Source of the DNA: Cristatella mucedo
Taxonomy: Eukaryota; Bryozoa; Phylactolaemata; Cristatellidae
Length of the DNA: 64,000 nt
NCBI GenBank assembly: GCA_009760855.2
Contig: WPIO01000015.1
Coordinates: 1,648,501 to 1,712,500, forward strand
Direction: 5' to 3'
Within the stretch, counting starts at the first letter, position 1; each line of letters starts with the position of its first letter. Below the pieces are notes generated by a model, which saw only the letters and a list, made by a program, of their open reading frames with translations, did not search any database and was not told where the DNA came from. Below are positions 1 to 10,827 of the stretch, piece by piece. Position numbers and translations under genes: made by a program.

Positions 1-1335
1 CAGGCAGCTGCTTACCAGCGCGTCTTGGTCGCGTGTGATGCCGCCCCGGGGTGCGTCGACATGTCGACGGCGCAAAACGGCAAGCAGCCGTCTCTTGACA
101 GCAATTGCAACGTGCGAGGCGCCCTCGTCAAGTTTGTCGACGACACAGGTCTGACCGCCTCGATCGTGACCTGCGTGCTGCCGTCGAAGGCCACCGTCGG
201 AGGAGGAGGAGGAGGAGGCGAGAAGCGCCGAAGCTGTCTGGTCGATCGCGAAAGCATGCCGCTCATAGCCATTGGCACCTCAGCTACAGGTCAGGCTCCG
301 TCCAGCGGCTCTTCGGGCGCTGCTGCTGCTGCTGCTGCAGCAGCAGTCGCCGCTGACGCAACTACCGACGTTCAGGCTGATTCTGCCGACGGCAAGGTTG
401 CTCAGACTCCTGTGGTGCTGCCCGCCACCAGCAGCAGCAACGGTGGCGGCAGCAGTCATCACGGCCACAGCGTCACGTTCTCAGACGTGGCCACCACTGC
501 AGGCGTCCAGAAGGCTTCGTCGTTGAAATGTGTCAAGGTTTCGCGATCGGCCTCGCCACCGCCGCCAGGTCCTAGGAGCCCGTCGGGCGCGAACGCCGGC
601 AAAGGCAATGTGACCTTTCACGTCACAGACGGCAAAGTGTCGCGAGTCGCCTTCTTCGACGCGAGCGGCCGGCTCCACGAGCCAGTCGGCAGAGGTTTCA
701 AGGTGGTGCGAATGCGCTCACTACCGAGCGGCAGCTCCACGCCGGTGCTCTCGACCGAGCAGCACTACTCGCTTGGCAACGGCGCTTCTCGATCGTCGTC
801 ATCGTCGAAAGTGGGAGGCAGAGGAGGCGGCAGCGGAGGCAGGAGGAAGCGCTCGGCAGGCAGCTCGCCGACGACGAGCTCGGCGTCGTCGGGCCGCTCG
901 TCGCCGCCGACACTGCTGCTTCGCCGCGATCGGGTGCAGAAGGCGGTCGGAGGCGACCAGGCGGCTGCACTGGTTGCTCTAGCCGCCGATCAGAAGCCGG
1001 CCGCTAGAGCTTTCTTCTCAGCCGCGGTGACGGCGGGCACGGTGGCAGCGGCGGCAGTGAAGAGGCGCTACCACGGCAGCGAAGGGCGCCCAGCTCGGCG
1101 GCGGCCGCTGTCGGCCGCACCGCGACTGGTCGGCGCCGGTGCGAGGCTGCACTCGAGGCAGTACGACTCGCTTTTTGGCGACGCTTCGTACGAACCGGAT
1201 GACGGCGAGGACTTCGATGACGAATCGGAGACAGATTTTGCGGGACGCTGCCGGCACCCAGGAGGCAGGCTGGCACCGTTAACGACGGCCGTCCAGCGGG
1301 CAGTGTTTGTCGGTAGCAGCAGAGGAGACAGCTGA
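1..1335 (+). CDS. 3' coding exon of an unrecognised low-complexity protein (5' end outside window)
   Basis: The frame is open from base 1 to a TGA at 1333-1335. The first ATG is at 61, but the seven or more codons before it are also open, so this is probably the last coding exon of a longer gene. Counting from the ATG there are 424 residues. They include VKFVDDTG near residue 23, a run of seven Gly near 47, a Lys/Arg patch followed by SMPLIAIGTS near 65-73, poly-Ala near 87-96, VTFSDV and VTFHVTDGK motifs near 137 and 180, a long Ser/Gly/Arg-rich stretch near 240-290, and an acidic tail (YEPDDGEDFDDESETD) near 377. Third positions are strongly G/C, unlike the flanking DNA, which supports real coding. 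I recognise no catalytic domain, signal peptide or membrane segment. A disordered scaffold, nuclear or cytoskeletal protein is possible but is only a guess from composition. Confidence 0.7.
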   Translation, partial: QAAAYQRVLVACDAAPGCVDMSTAQNGKQPSLDSNCNVRGALVKFVDDTGLTASIVTCVLPSKATVGGGGGGGEKRRSCLVDRESMPLIAIGTSATGQAPSSGSSGAAAAAAAAAVAADATTDVQADSADGKVAQTPVVLPATSSSNGGGSSHHGHSVTFSDVATTAGVQKASSLKCVKVSRSASPPPPGPRSPSGANAGKGNVTFHVTDGKVSRVAFFDASGRLHEPVGRGFKVVRMRSLPSGSSTPVLSTEQHYSLGNGASRSSSSSKVGGRGGGSGGRRKRSAGSSPTTSSASSGRSSPPTLLLRRDRVQKAVGGDQAAALVALAADQKPAARAFFSAAVTAGTVAAAAVKRRYHGSEGRPARRRPLSAAPRLVGAGARLHSRQYDSLFGDASYEPDDGEDFDDESETDFAGRCRHPGGRLAPLTTAVQRAVFVGSSRGDS

Positions 1336-2090
1336 CAGGGAAGGGGACCGGCTGTTCGTGCGATTCGCCTCCATATCACTGCTGACAATGGCAGGACACT
1401 GCATGGTGGGTGCTCGGCGGCGGCGGCAGCGTCGGCGGCGGCAACGTGGGCATCGCTAGGCAAGCCTAGCAGCTGTGCAAGCGGTCACCTATCGCTGGCT
1501 CTGGCCTGTTCCAGCCTGCTCTCAACTGGCTGGAGAGCGAGGCAGCCATCGCCACGCTTACTCTCTCGACGGCGGCCGGCCAGGCTTGTGTGCATGCATG
1601 TATGCGGCGCCATCTTAGCTAAGAGCTGGCCGGCGGCTAGCAGCCGACTTTCTGTTCCACGTGCACTGCTCACAGAGACGGGGCGAGTGTGCTATCAGCC
1701 TGTATGCCGTGCCTTTGTGACAAGGTCAAGGATTCCGGCATTGGCTGCAGACGGTGCAGAGCCAGCAGCACTCGTGTTCGTCCGTTTACTCTTGGTTATT
1801 CTGTGAAGATATTAGTGCATTCATCGTGTGCATTTATCGAGGTATCACCGAAGCCGCAGCAATGCACAGGCAGCACGAACGTCGTGCCCCTGCATACGGC
1901 CGTGATGCTACTGCGTGCTCAGCATGGTTTTGAAGCAGCAGCAGCAGTAGTAGAGCCCACGAGCTGTGCCCACTTCACTTTAATTGCCAGTAGTAGTAGG
2001 TATTTACTCTACAGTAGTAGTAGGTATTTACATCTGGCTTATCCAATACTTACGGCTAGCACTTGCACGCTTGTAACTGTATCTCGTGTG
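1336..2090. other. 3' flank of gene 1, no further gene seen
   Basis: This is probably 3' UTR and intergenic DNA. The first 150 bases keep the GC-rich GGC/GCC-repeat character of the exon. Later the DNA becomes mixed, with a short duplicated TAGTAGTAGGTATTTAC motif near 1987-2030. I saw no convincing AATAAA polyadenylation signal. Confidence 0.4.
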
Positions 2091-2233
2091 GTGAGCCCTG
2101 ATGAGCCCTTACTAGGTAAGGCAGTTGCTCTTAGCGACCTCGGTCCCGAGGTCGTGGATTCGAATCCTGCGCTGGAATATCTTTTATTGCTGCAGCAAGC
2201 AGTTGTGATAGCCTATAGATATATAAACCCAAG
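2091..2233 (+). repeat. SINE-2, tRNA-derived
   Basis: The head reads GTGAGCCCTGATGAGCCC and then ACTAGGTAAGGCAGTTGCTC, followed by a B-box-like GGATTCGAATCCTGC. This is the tRNA-like pol III promoter shared by the SINE-2 copies near 5987, 13400, 26770 and 54272. The body has the family's CTGCAGCAAGCAGTTGTGATAGCC-type sequence and ends in a short AT-rich tail. Confidence 0.65.
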
Positions 2234-5200
2234 GTAAACCTACACTATACGAACTTCGTGAAAGAAAAACCACCAAGCATGTGGCAATTAGGCCCTAACA
2301 ATGACATATGGCCAGACTTTATCGATAAAGACATATTCTGAATCAAAGAATGTCACACGTACGATAAAGTGAGTGGAAGAAAGGCAGTATCTAGTCTTGA
2401 ATTATGGCTTTTTTTAGGCTGGTTTCACCAGCCTAGTGGAAGCAATGCCCCCAGCCTTGCTTTTGATGTGCATGTGTAGGTAGGACATGGGAATATTTCA
2501 TATGATCCGGAAATTTTGACCTGAAAAACTCCGTTTTTCTAGAATTAGATAAATTAACTTCATAAGACCATTTTTACCGTTTGTCCACTCGCTTGCCTTC
2601 TCCGTACGTGTGGAGATGCTGCCTACACGCAGGCAAAGCCAGAACTCTCGACTGAAGTGGCCATGTTATCCTTAGCTAAAGCTCCAATGGCTGCCTGCTG
2701 TGCTAGCTAGGCCGCAAGCTTACGTCAAACTTAAACTTACACAGCCACCCACCCATTCGAGCCCTGAATCGGCATCGCTGGCTCCAGATGCACAAAGCCA
2801 TCTATCCGGCTGTCTGGTCTGTGTTTCGGTTCTGTTCCCCATTTCTGAAAAGGGCGCCTGCATGCCATGAATTGGTGCTTTCAGGCAGAGAGAACCCCAT
2901 AGCCCTCACGGGCTTTGTGGTGGATAGAGTTTACATTAGATCCATTTAGCCAGAGGAAATTCCTACCCTGAGCTTGAGTCAGGGGTGGGTCGCCAGTGTC
3001 GTGTCGGAGAGCCAGTGCTGCTGCTGCTGCTGCACTGGCTTTCCGAGCGCAGGAAAAGTGAACCCATTGTGGCGCCCAAGAGGCCAAGCCGCCTCTCGTC
3101 TGTCCGCGTTTGCGAAGAGTGCTCAAGCGCTACTGAGCAGCTAGCTCATAGTCTACTGAGTCTGTAGTGTTGCTTTTCCCGCCTGTGCACAGCCAGTGCA
3201 GGGATGGGGAAGGCGGAGGCAGGCCAGCCTTCAGCCGACTCCCGATGATGCATCGCTAATCGCCCATGAGTATCTGCCCATGCTGCTTTGGGGTAATTTT
3301 TTCGAGATACATTTCTGGTACATTCCTAAGGTTCGGATGCCAGAACGAGGAACCAACTAAGCTACCGATCTAACCTGGGCTTGGGCTAGTTGCAGCATGC
3401 TAGTGGTGAGCTGCTGAAGGTTCAATTAGGCCTTCCCTTGTTGGGTCGCTGCTACCAGGTGGTGGCACCAGTGCCCGGCTGCTGCTTGTGCTTCGTTGGA
3501 GTGAGCAGTCTTCCCCCCCCCCAGGCCAAACGACTGATCGTTGCCAATCTCTGGGAGCCTTTCTTTGGCTCGGTGGAGGGATTGTCGTGGGAAGGACCAC
3601 AAACAGATACACGTCTCATTAGGTGCTAGAGAAAACAGTGGGAGAGTAAATGCAGCAAAGAGGCTGCTTCCTATGTGGACCGGCATTGCACCCTGGGCTC
3701 TGTGCAGGGCTGGTTCTGCCGATCATCTAGAGTCTAAAATCAAGTGGAACCTTCTTCTGCTCACTATTCTCGGGCTTTGTCGCTGGCTGCTGATGGTGAT
3801 TAATCGCAGACACCGTCCGTTGCATGCCTTATCCATTGCTTCGAAAAAAAATGAATTGGACGACTGAACTGGCAAAAGCATCGAAGAGTCCCTGCACGTT
3901 AAAAAACCTCAAACCCCGACTTACGAGAACCGGATTTTGAGGCGTGGCTTCGGTGCAGAAGTCGCAGATAAGTTTGAACCGATCGGCAAGGCTCACCAGC
4001 ATGCCCCTGGTCTGTCCTCAACGGCGGTGTAGCTGCCGCAGCACAGCACTTAGGTCTAAGCTCCACTGGCTCCCTATCGAATCAATCCCTAACACCCACT
4101 CAGTCTTTGTGAAGCTTAAGACAATACAATACAATACATTACATAAAGGTTTCCAGTAGATTCGCTCACCTTTCAGGCCCGGGGCTCGCTTCTCCCTGGA
4201 TGCCGGTGCTCTCAGCGTGATCGTGCCAAATCTAGGGCAATTCAGCTGAATTACGTGCCACCTGCACAGTGGTCTTAAGGAATGAAGGCGATTGGCCTAG
4301 CCAATCCGGTGCTCGGAAGGTGGCATATCAGCTGGTCTAGCAGTTTCACACGTTATCGTAGCTCGTGCGACAGCTGATGCGGTCACCTGGACGAGACCGA
4401 GTCGATAAGATCTGGGACTGCTGAGTGGAACTGACAAGGACTTCGATTACTGTCGCTAGCCGGCAATATTTGAGAACGACACACGGAGCTCAATTGGTGG
4501 GGACTGCGCAGGGATCGGAGCCGAGTCGAGACCCTAATTATTGATATTAATTGGCCTAGCTAGAGAGCGTAGCATCCATCAGTTTCCGCTGGCGTGATCG
4601 GTCTGATCGGCTTGGCAAGCGATAGTTCCAGCGACTGTGATCCATGTTTGAGAAGCAGCCTCCTTTCTGGCTCTGCTTGCATAGCAAGCATCTAGTCCGG
4701 CTTATTGCCAGCGCCAAGCATAAGCGAAATAGCTAGCAAGCGAGCCTGGCTACTTCATGGGAAGGCTTACCTTCTAGCTTAGGAGACATCGCTCTTGGCA
4801 GAGTGATGCACAGAGCTTGGAAAGAGCTGGAAGGCTTGCGGCAAATGATGCAACAGATACAGCTCAACCAAGTAGACCAAGCGGCTTCGTTCACAACGTC
4901 CGATTTCATAGCGGCATCCTATTTCAGCCGTGGCGTAAGTAAGGTCATGCGACAGAGGTAGACACGACGAGACAAACAGAGGGAGCGACAGGACAGACAG
5001 AAGCGACAGGCTGGAACATCCTGTCAAAAAAGGAAGAAAATGAGCTATAACCTGGACGAGCGACTGCTTCCGTCTCGAAGGAAACCTTGGACGGCTCGAG
5101 AGCGAGACCGTCGTAAATGAATTCAGGTGACAGAGCCGCACGAATTCAATTATTCTACAGGACATTCAACAGCCCAGGGAACGCCTCTATGCAAATTCAC

Positions 5201-5294
5201 TGACGACTGTCAACTCGGGATTTCGATATCAAGAGCAGTAGCAACCAGAGGCAATCGCCGAGACGTCATCCCATAAACGGAGAATAATTTGTCA
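2234..5294. other. intergenic region without an assignable gene
   Basis: Open frames here are short and not supported by splice signals I trust. Near 2985-3170 there is a GC-rich block with a CTG run (about 3016-3032) that has weak coding character on both strands. Around 2424-2446 there is a short hairpin (AGGCTGG, five-base loop, CCAGCCT) of doubtful meaning. The rest is mixed single-copy-looking sequence. Confidence 0.3.
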
Positions 5295-5485
5295 CCTATA
5301 ATAATAATAATGCACTTGATAAAGCGCCCTCAGGGAACTCAATCTCTTGCTAGGCGCTTTACATTTGCTGCAAAGGGAAACGCGATTGAATGGTGAGTAG
5401 TATCGTGCTTGATAAACATGAATAACATGGTTAGGGGTGACATGCACAGGGTCAGCATGCAAATGTGGTTAGTGGTAGATAGCAG
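5295..5485 (-). repeat. LINE-A 3' tail, 5'-truncated
   Basis: Read on the minus strand, this is the 3' untranslated end of LINE-A: the GCATGCTGACCCTGTGCATG region, TTTGCAGCAAATGTAAAGCG, the stem-loop AAGCGCC...GGCGCTTTATCAAGTG and a terminal TAT repeat. The same sequence occurs at 7.4-7.9, 37.5, 38.9-39.4, 42.3, 43.7 and 49.0 kb. No coding part is left. Confidence 0.75.
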
Positions 5486-5908
5486 ATGAAAGAGCTCAAG
5501 CGAACTCAACCTCAGGCTGAATATGAACGAGCAAGCGTGACTGTGGCACTACTCTCCAGGGCCAGACGTCGGTGCCGCGTCCTGGAGCCAGCGGTGCTTT
5601 ACTCGAAAGGAAGTCAGCTCATTTACAATTTAACTCGGCCGGATATTGTGGGACTGTTTTCGCAGCCAAAGTCTCATCCTATTTCGAGCATCGACAGATT
5701 TTCCCAAGTGAAAATTAGTGCAGATGCAATATTGAACTATGATGCTGAGCTGACGCGCAGAAGAGACGCCACTGTGAAGACCCGAGAGCATCTACTCGAG
5801 CGACGTTCGAAGACTTTACGAATGCCGCAAGGCAACCAGCAGCTTGTCGCGAAGAAAGCTACGCCGCTCCAGGCAGCTTTGCCACGTTTCAAAAGGAGAG
5901 TGCTGTAT

Positions 5909-6271
5909 ACAGTCGATTCCGCTTAAAAGAATACTCTCGGGCCGGCAAATGGCCATTCTTATAAGCGGAGCATTCCCACATGCTCGGTGAGCCGTGATGG
6001 CACACTAGGTAAGGCGGTTGCTTTCACGACCTCTGTCCCGGGTTCGATTCCTGCTGTGGGCGATTCTGTATCGCCACTGCAAGCGGTGGTGATAGCCATA
6101 AAGGCTCTTCTGTCGCTATACAAAAAGAGGCTGTTTAATCAGCTAGGATTTGTTTACTTATTTATGCGGAGTGAGACTGTAGCTCGAGTAAATCTAGGAC
6201 GCGGAACTGCTATTCTTATAAATGCGGAGTATTCCTATATCCGATGTTCTTATACGCGGAGTCGACTGTGT
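5909..6271. mobile_element. CAGT-ended MITE (pogo/Tigger-like), interrupted by a SINE-2
   Basis: The left end reads CAGTCGATTCCGCTTAAAAG, just after TA. The right end reads CTTATACGCGGAGTCGACTG. The ends are imperfect inverted repeats, and both subterminal parts contain ATTCTTATAA(A)GCGGAG(T/C)ATTCC-like motifs. CAGT ends with TA target duplication are typical of the pogo/Tigger group of Tc1-mariner transposons. Without the SINE-2 inserted near 5985-6165, the element would be about 180 bp and non-autonomous. No transposase lies between the ends. Confidence 0.55.
5987..6165 (+). repeat. SINE-2, best-preserved copy
   Basis: The head AGCCGTGATGGCACACTAGG plus TAAGGCGGTTGC gives an A-box-like stretch. 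GGTTCGATTCC at about 6041 matches the tRNA B box exactly. The body continues GGGCGATTCTGTATCGCCAC with TGCAAGCGGTGGTGATAGCC, and the tail CTCTTCTGTCGCTATACAAA is followed by GCTGTTTAATCAGCTAGG. The tail differs from SINE-1, so the partner LINE is not LINE-A. The copy sits inside the MITE. Confidence 0.75.
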
Positions 6272-6358
6272 TGAAATTTGATTGTCCTCCGGAAGGTGCA
6301 AATATGACAGATATATGCAAGCGTAGAACCAGACAACAGAGATCCATAAAGTGACTAG

Positions 6359-6486
6359 CATGGCCCAAGGGCTACCTTGCTCGTGCTTAAAGACCGAGGT
6401 CGTGGGCCCCAGCCCTGGTGGATATGGAAAGCACCTGGCTTAAAGCAGAGACCATAAGTTCTCTTAGGGTGCCACACAAATGAGCT
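6359..6486 (+). repeat. SINE-1, diverged copy
   Basis: GACCGAGGTCGTGGGCCCCAG is a decayed B-box region. It is followed by GGAAAGCACCTGGCTTAAAG and AGTTCTCTTAGGGTGCCACA, a degenerate form of the stem-loop tail shared with LINE-A. Confidence 0.5.
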
Positions 6487-7039
6487 GTTTTTTTATTTCG
6501 AAAAAAGCTGGCATTCTACCGCACTCTTTTTCCTGGCTACGGCTGCAAGACACTTGCGTCTCGTCTAGAGCGTCAAGTGAATGCACCGAACCTCTCTCGA
6601 AAACGTGCGAATGGTTACAAACGGACTAGGCAACTGGAAAGCCACCATCCTAGAACGACGAGCCGAATTCAGACGTTAAGACGACCGCAGTCGCAAGTAA
6701 AAGGAAAGGTACACCCGAGGCAATTGTTGAGTCCCCCCACTCATCAGTGAGGGAAGGCTATGCCGAGTGCAATTACGAGCGACTGAACTGCCTGAATCGG
6801 AGCGGCGAGCTGCCGTCGAGGCCGGAAGTAGTTGGGACGAGTGACTACGCGTTTCGCCGGTTTTATTTGGCTTTGATTAGATGCTGTTTGTTTTACTTTT
6901 GGTGGCTCACTTTTTTTTTATATCGTTCAACGCAAGCTACGCAGAGATACGTTTGACTAGGTTGCCCGACTTGGATAAGCCGGCCGCGAAGCCATGGACA
7001 TGACGATGTATAACTCTCCGAGCCGGTCATAGTAGCTGC
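6487..7039. other. gap with one possible plus-strand exon
   Basis: Bases 6748-6827 have an acceptor-like TCCCCCCACTCATCAG, 26 open codons (start EGYAECNYERLNCLNRSGEL) and a donor-like GTAGTT. The opposite strand is also open here. With no second exon to pair with, I leave this unannotated as a gene. Confidence 0.25.
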
Positions 7040-7168
7040 TTGAACAGCCCCGAGCGTATAGCGGCAGAAGAGCCTTAACGACTATCGCTGCCGCTTCGAA
7101 CCCACGACATCGGTCGTGAGTGGCGGACGCATTACTTCCTGGGCTATCGCGGCTTTCGCCGATGGACA
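7040..7168 (-). repeat. SINE-2, partial
   Basis: On the minus strand this carries a TTCGAACCC-type B box and the GCTCTTCTGCCGCTATA tail of SINE-2. The right side of the head is diverged. Confidence 0.55.
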
Positions 7169-7354
7169 AGAATGAAGGCTGGAGTTGGGAAATGAAGCTA
7201 GAATGGGAAGGAGTGCCGTAACGTAGCTATTGGCAATCGCTTTGCTCTCGCACAACGCTGATCGTAGCAGGAATACTAGTGCACACTAAAACCAAGCCAC
7301 CAGCAGGCTCTCGGCGATTGGTCCTTAGTTAGAGCGACTTGACTGAGAGACGAG

Positions 7355-7870
7355 CTCGAACATGCTGTCGCTTACATTTTGTCTGTCACTTCATTCTTTG
7401 GCTCCAGCCTATCTCTCAGATCTACTCCCCCACCAGGCCAAGCATCGTACCACTTGTTTTTCGGAATTGAACAGTTTACCAATACCTCGTACAAATCTCA
7501 AATCCTTTGGAGACTATGCATTTAGTACGTATGCTCCCAACGCCTGGAACTCACTCCCGACTTGCGTCACGACATCCCCTGACTTGACCACATTTAAAAA
7601 CGCACCAATCTAGGACAGCATTTAGTGGGTCCCTATGATTCGTCCTTTATGTACTTATTCGTGCTGACACTGTGCATGCTGCCACTAATCACACTTGCAT
7701 GCTGACCCTGTGCATATCAACCTAATCATTTTATTCATGTTGCTTATCAAGCATGATATTACTCACCATTCAATCGCGTTTCCCTTTGCAGCAAATGTAA
7801 AGCGCCCAGAAAGAGATTGAGTTTCCTGAGGGTGCTTTATCAAGTGTATTATTATTATTATTATTATTAT
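7355..7870 (+). repeat. LINE-A 3' end (ORF2 C-terminus plus tail)
   Basis: The open frame 7362-7613 encodes the C-terminal part of a CR1/L2-type ORF2 protein: SLAPAYLSDLLPHQAKHRTT, a PRTNLKSFGDYAFSTYAPNAWNSLPT-like block, then SPDLTTFK. A premature stop truncates the usual FRTAFSGS end. The 3' UTR follows, with the stem-loop near 7800-7840 and (ATT)n at 7851-7870. This copy is dead and 5'-truncated. Confidence 0.85.
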
Positions 7871-8239
7871 GCTGGCTTAGGAAGCCGGCTACCGTGCGTT
7901 TGTAGGCAGTCGCACCCGAGGGGTAAAAACTGTCAACCGACTTATTCGACGGCTTTCAAGTAGTCTCACATTCAGAGTGACCTGCTAGCGTCAGTCACCC
8001 CCCACATGCACAACAAGTAGATCCGGCGAACGACGCACACTCTAGCCTCAGCTCGGAAAAACGTTGCAAAGAGAGATATCGCCGGTCAGTGGCATGTTGC
8101 TTCTGGGAGCACAAATCAAAGCACAGGCAATCTCGATAGCTCGAACGTCATTGCCCGAAGCCACTAATTATTCAAGCGCCCGAAAGGGTCGACCGACATA
8201 AAATCTTGCTGCAGACGCAGACGTCTGGCTGGCGACTGC
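7871..8239. other. 3' flank of the minus-strand gene
   Basis: This lies downstream of the stop at 8240-8242 on the minus strand and probably includes its 3' UTR. I found no clear AATAAA on the minus strand. Confidence 0.35.
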
Positions 8240-8407
8240 TTATGCCGCCTGTTCCGCTGTTCGTCTCTTGAAGGCGTCTCTGACGGCACGGCTCAGCTGC
8301 TCTTTCTTGGCCCTTTGCTGACCGTCAGGCAAGCGGCTCAGCTCATCTTCTTGAAGGCGACGCCCGAACACGTCGAGCTGCAGCGATTTGGCGCACGAGT
8401 CGGCGAG
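8240..8407 (-). CDS. terminal exon of minus-strand split gene
   Basis: On the minus strand an acceptor (CATCTCGCTAGCGCTCAG) is followed in phase 0 by 55 codons and TAA. The peptide starts LADSCAKSLQLDVFGRRLQE and ends RDAFKRRTAEQAA. Third codon positions are mostly G or C and the alternative frames are poorer. The preceding intron (8408-8511) is 104 bp and the previous exon also ends in phase 0, so the two join cleanly. The peptide looks helical and highly charged, a plausible soluble C-terminus. I do not recognise the family. Confidence 0.65.
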   Translation of the reverse strand, partial: LADSCAKSLQLDVFGRRLQEDELSRLPDGQQRAKKEQLSRAVRDAFKRRTAEQAA

Positions 8408-8511
8408 CTGAGCGCTAGCGAGATGAGCAGAGCTCGAGAGCATCGGCCGCTAGTCGTCACTGGATCCCAGCTCTCGAGCCGCCAAAGGATCCGAACAAGA
8501 ATTACAATTAC

Positions 8512-8614
8512 CTGATGAGGCTGATTTCGATTCTCGAAAGCGAAGCAGCCGAGACAGATGTCGCAGAGAGCATCCAAGATCGGAGGCGAAAGGCGTGCGA
8601 TTGCGGCAGAGACG
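8512..8614 (-). CDS. penultimate exon of minus-strand split gene
   Basis: The acceptor GCTTTAAGCTGACCACTCAG precedes an exon of 103 bp: one base finishing a codon, then 34 codons. The peptide includes ARLSPPILDALCDICLGCFA followed by FENRNQPHQ. The exon ends CAG before the donor GTAATT. Phase (+1 in, 0 out) fits the terminal exon. Cysteines are at residues 17, 20 and 23 of the piece, but too few are visible to call a zinc-binding domain. It could belong to an alpha-helical repeat protein; that is inference from composition only. Confidence 0.7.
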
Positions 8615-10025
8615 CTGAGTGGTCAGCTTAAAGCAAGACCGCTCCGACGACGCGAGGCACCCTGCAGCTGGAGTGACCCACTAAGCCGGTGGCTCGTCGC
8701 CCCCTCGGTCTGAGATCTTGGGCTGGAGGCGGCTGGTCGCAGCCGCTGTGGCTAGAGGACCCAGGCTCTTCGCGAGGAGCCTTATCTCGGCGAATATGGA
8801 ATTTATTGCACTTACAGCAGATGCTGTTTGGCGTGAGCCCCAGCTTTATTCAAGCGTAAACACGCAGCCCAAGCAGCTACACTTCCGCGTATGTAAATGA
8901 GCAGCGTAGGACCATTCTAACCAGTTGATAGTACTATTAGATGTATTAGATTAGATGGACAAATGACTGGGACGGTGACTGGGCTGTAAATAAGACTTTC
9001 GTCTGCTGCGACATGCCACGGTACTCAAACCATTATGCTACCTCAGACCATGAAGTTCTCTGAGGGCGCATTACAAAAGTATTAGTATCATTTGATCATT
9101 ATTGAATTGTGCATTTCCAACGGCTATACAACCTGTACATACTGAGGATAAATATATGTTCAAGCGTGTTGGCACCGATTTTCGCATCTGTGGTCGAGAC
9201 CACCTGCCTACAAAAGTAATTATTCATGCATATGTGGTTGCTCGAGAAGCAGGCTCTCTTAGAATGTAGAAACGTCGACTTTTTGATAACCACCGCAGCT
9301 TGGAGAGCTGGTCTGAATCACCTACCGGGAAAATGGAAGGTACTGCATGCTATTAGCGTGTGGACAACAGTTCTAACAACGACGAGGTATACATCTATAA
9401 TTTAATGTATCTCTGCCTCTTACTCTCCACAAAGACTAGGCGGGTGTTACGCGAAGGAGATAGCGAAAGCAAAGCCTAAGTTGATTTCACATACGCATAG
9501 GTATCAAGACGTTACGGAAAATCTCTCCATACAATGAGTAGTTTCCCAGACCAAGGCTCCAACCAATGTGCAGCAGAAGCTGTTCTAAGGTGTAGACACA
9601 TAATTGTATAGCACTTACACCCAAAGCACAACATAATACGTCTAAAGAATGCCGATTGGGCAGAAGTATTCACCGTACGGTGGATTAAAGGGTTTACCTC
9701 TGCTTGTTCCTGGTCTTTCTCGTGATCTTTCAAAATCAAAGCAGTGGCGACATTCAAGTTCTGCCGTCCTTCACCTTCATCATGAGCAACTACAATAAAT
9801 ACCCTGATGAGTTTCATTATGCTCGTTAGGAATTTCTTAGCATGGCCGTGTTCATAGCTGACTTCACCAAACAGCCGCCAATAGGCCGAGATAATAGCCA
9901 GTAGATCCGTCAGAGGGTAGTAGGAATTTTGTGACAGAAGCCCGGATTGTGCTATTCGTGTACTTTACCTAAGCATAGTATAAACATAGCACGATCTACT
10001 GGACATATTGCTCTCTCTATCCCCT
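8615..10025. other. intron of minus-strand gene, no further exon identified
   Basis: The first 250 bases are GC-rich and may include regulatory or unrecognised exon sequence. The remainder is AT-richer, with no strong repeat match to the families named here. Confidence 0.3.
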
Positions 10026-10206
10026 GCCTCTCTCTCTCTCTCTCTCTCTCTCTCGCTCATCTCTCGTCTATCTAATAACCTTTCTCGCTCTCTCTCTCTC
10101 ATCTTGTTCTGTCGCTATCTCTTCTCTCATCTCTCTCTCATCTCTTTTCTCGATCTCTCTTTTTCTATCCCTCTCTCTGTCTGTCTGTCTGTCTCTCTCT
10201 CTCTCA
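10026..10206 (+). repeat. (CT)n-rich microsatellite
   Basis: An imperfect CT array with interspersed CTCGCT and CTGT units (a (CTGT)n patch near 10178-10192). It produces a spurious Leu/Ser-rich frame. Confidence 0.95.
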
Positions 10207-10756
10207 TGCCCCATAGAGCATCCTAGGCCTGCAGACTCTTGCTTAAAATGTATACGGCCACCACGCCGGCTGAGACAACAAGCGGTAGCAGCTCACCGTG
10301 TTTAGAGCGGCTAACAGCATTTCCCAAGCTTGCTTAATCAACGCATCTGTCCTACTTCAGGCGGCTTAAACCTGGTTTTCGTCACAAGACAGAGCATAAC
10401 GCCGGTGCCACCCGGCGTATTAGCAATGCTGGGAAGAGAGAGGTCTACATGGGAGTCAGCAGTCGGTATAGCTCTAAACTATACGCCTATTCTGGATATT
10501 CCTTACAAGCTAAATCTCTGATGTTGGCTGGCCGTAAAGGGTCGCGTCCCTTCGGGTTTGTTCAACCGAAGCAGGAAACCCAATCGCCTTATGCCACCCA
10601 GCATTATACAAACAGTCCAAAAATATCAAATGCCTGGGATAAAGAGAGGTGACAGACCACAGACAGAAGAAGAGAGAGAGGGAAAATAGAGAGAGCTGGA
10701 GGGAGAGAAAAACAGAGAGACTGAGATTTACTCAGAAAGGAAGAAAGAAGAGAAGA

Positions 10757-10765
10757 CTGTGAGTG

Positions 10766-10822
<57 letters not shown>
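10757..10822 (+). repeat. (GT)n microsatellite
   Basis: About 32 GT dinucleotides with one GC interruption near the start. They are flanked by GAGA-rich DNA on both sides (10665-10750 and 10823-10860). Confidence 0.95.

Positions 10823-10827
<5 letters not shown>

Noticed and set aside
2424-2446. Hairpin followed by T run, like a bacterial terminator
   Set aside because: The window is eukaryotic, the stem is only 7 bp, and there is no gene directly upstream that would use it.
5486-5926. 146-residue plus-strand frame as a gene or transposase
   Set aside because: It starts in a LINE-A tail flank and ends inside the MITE terminal repeat. I recognised no domain and no splice support.
6041-6060. 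Perfect tRNA B boxes (also near 36205, 48712, 57680, 61100) as tRNA genes
   Set aside because: No copy folds into a full cloverleaf with an acceptor stem, and each continues into a SINE body and tail. They are SINE promoters.
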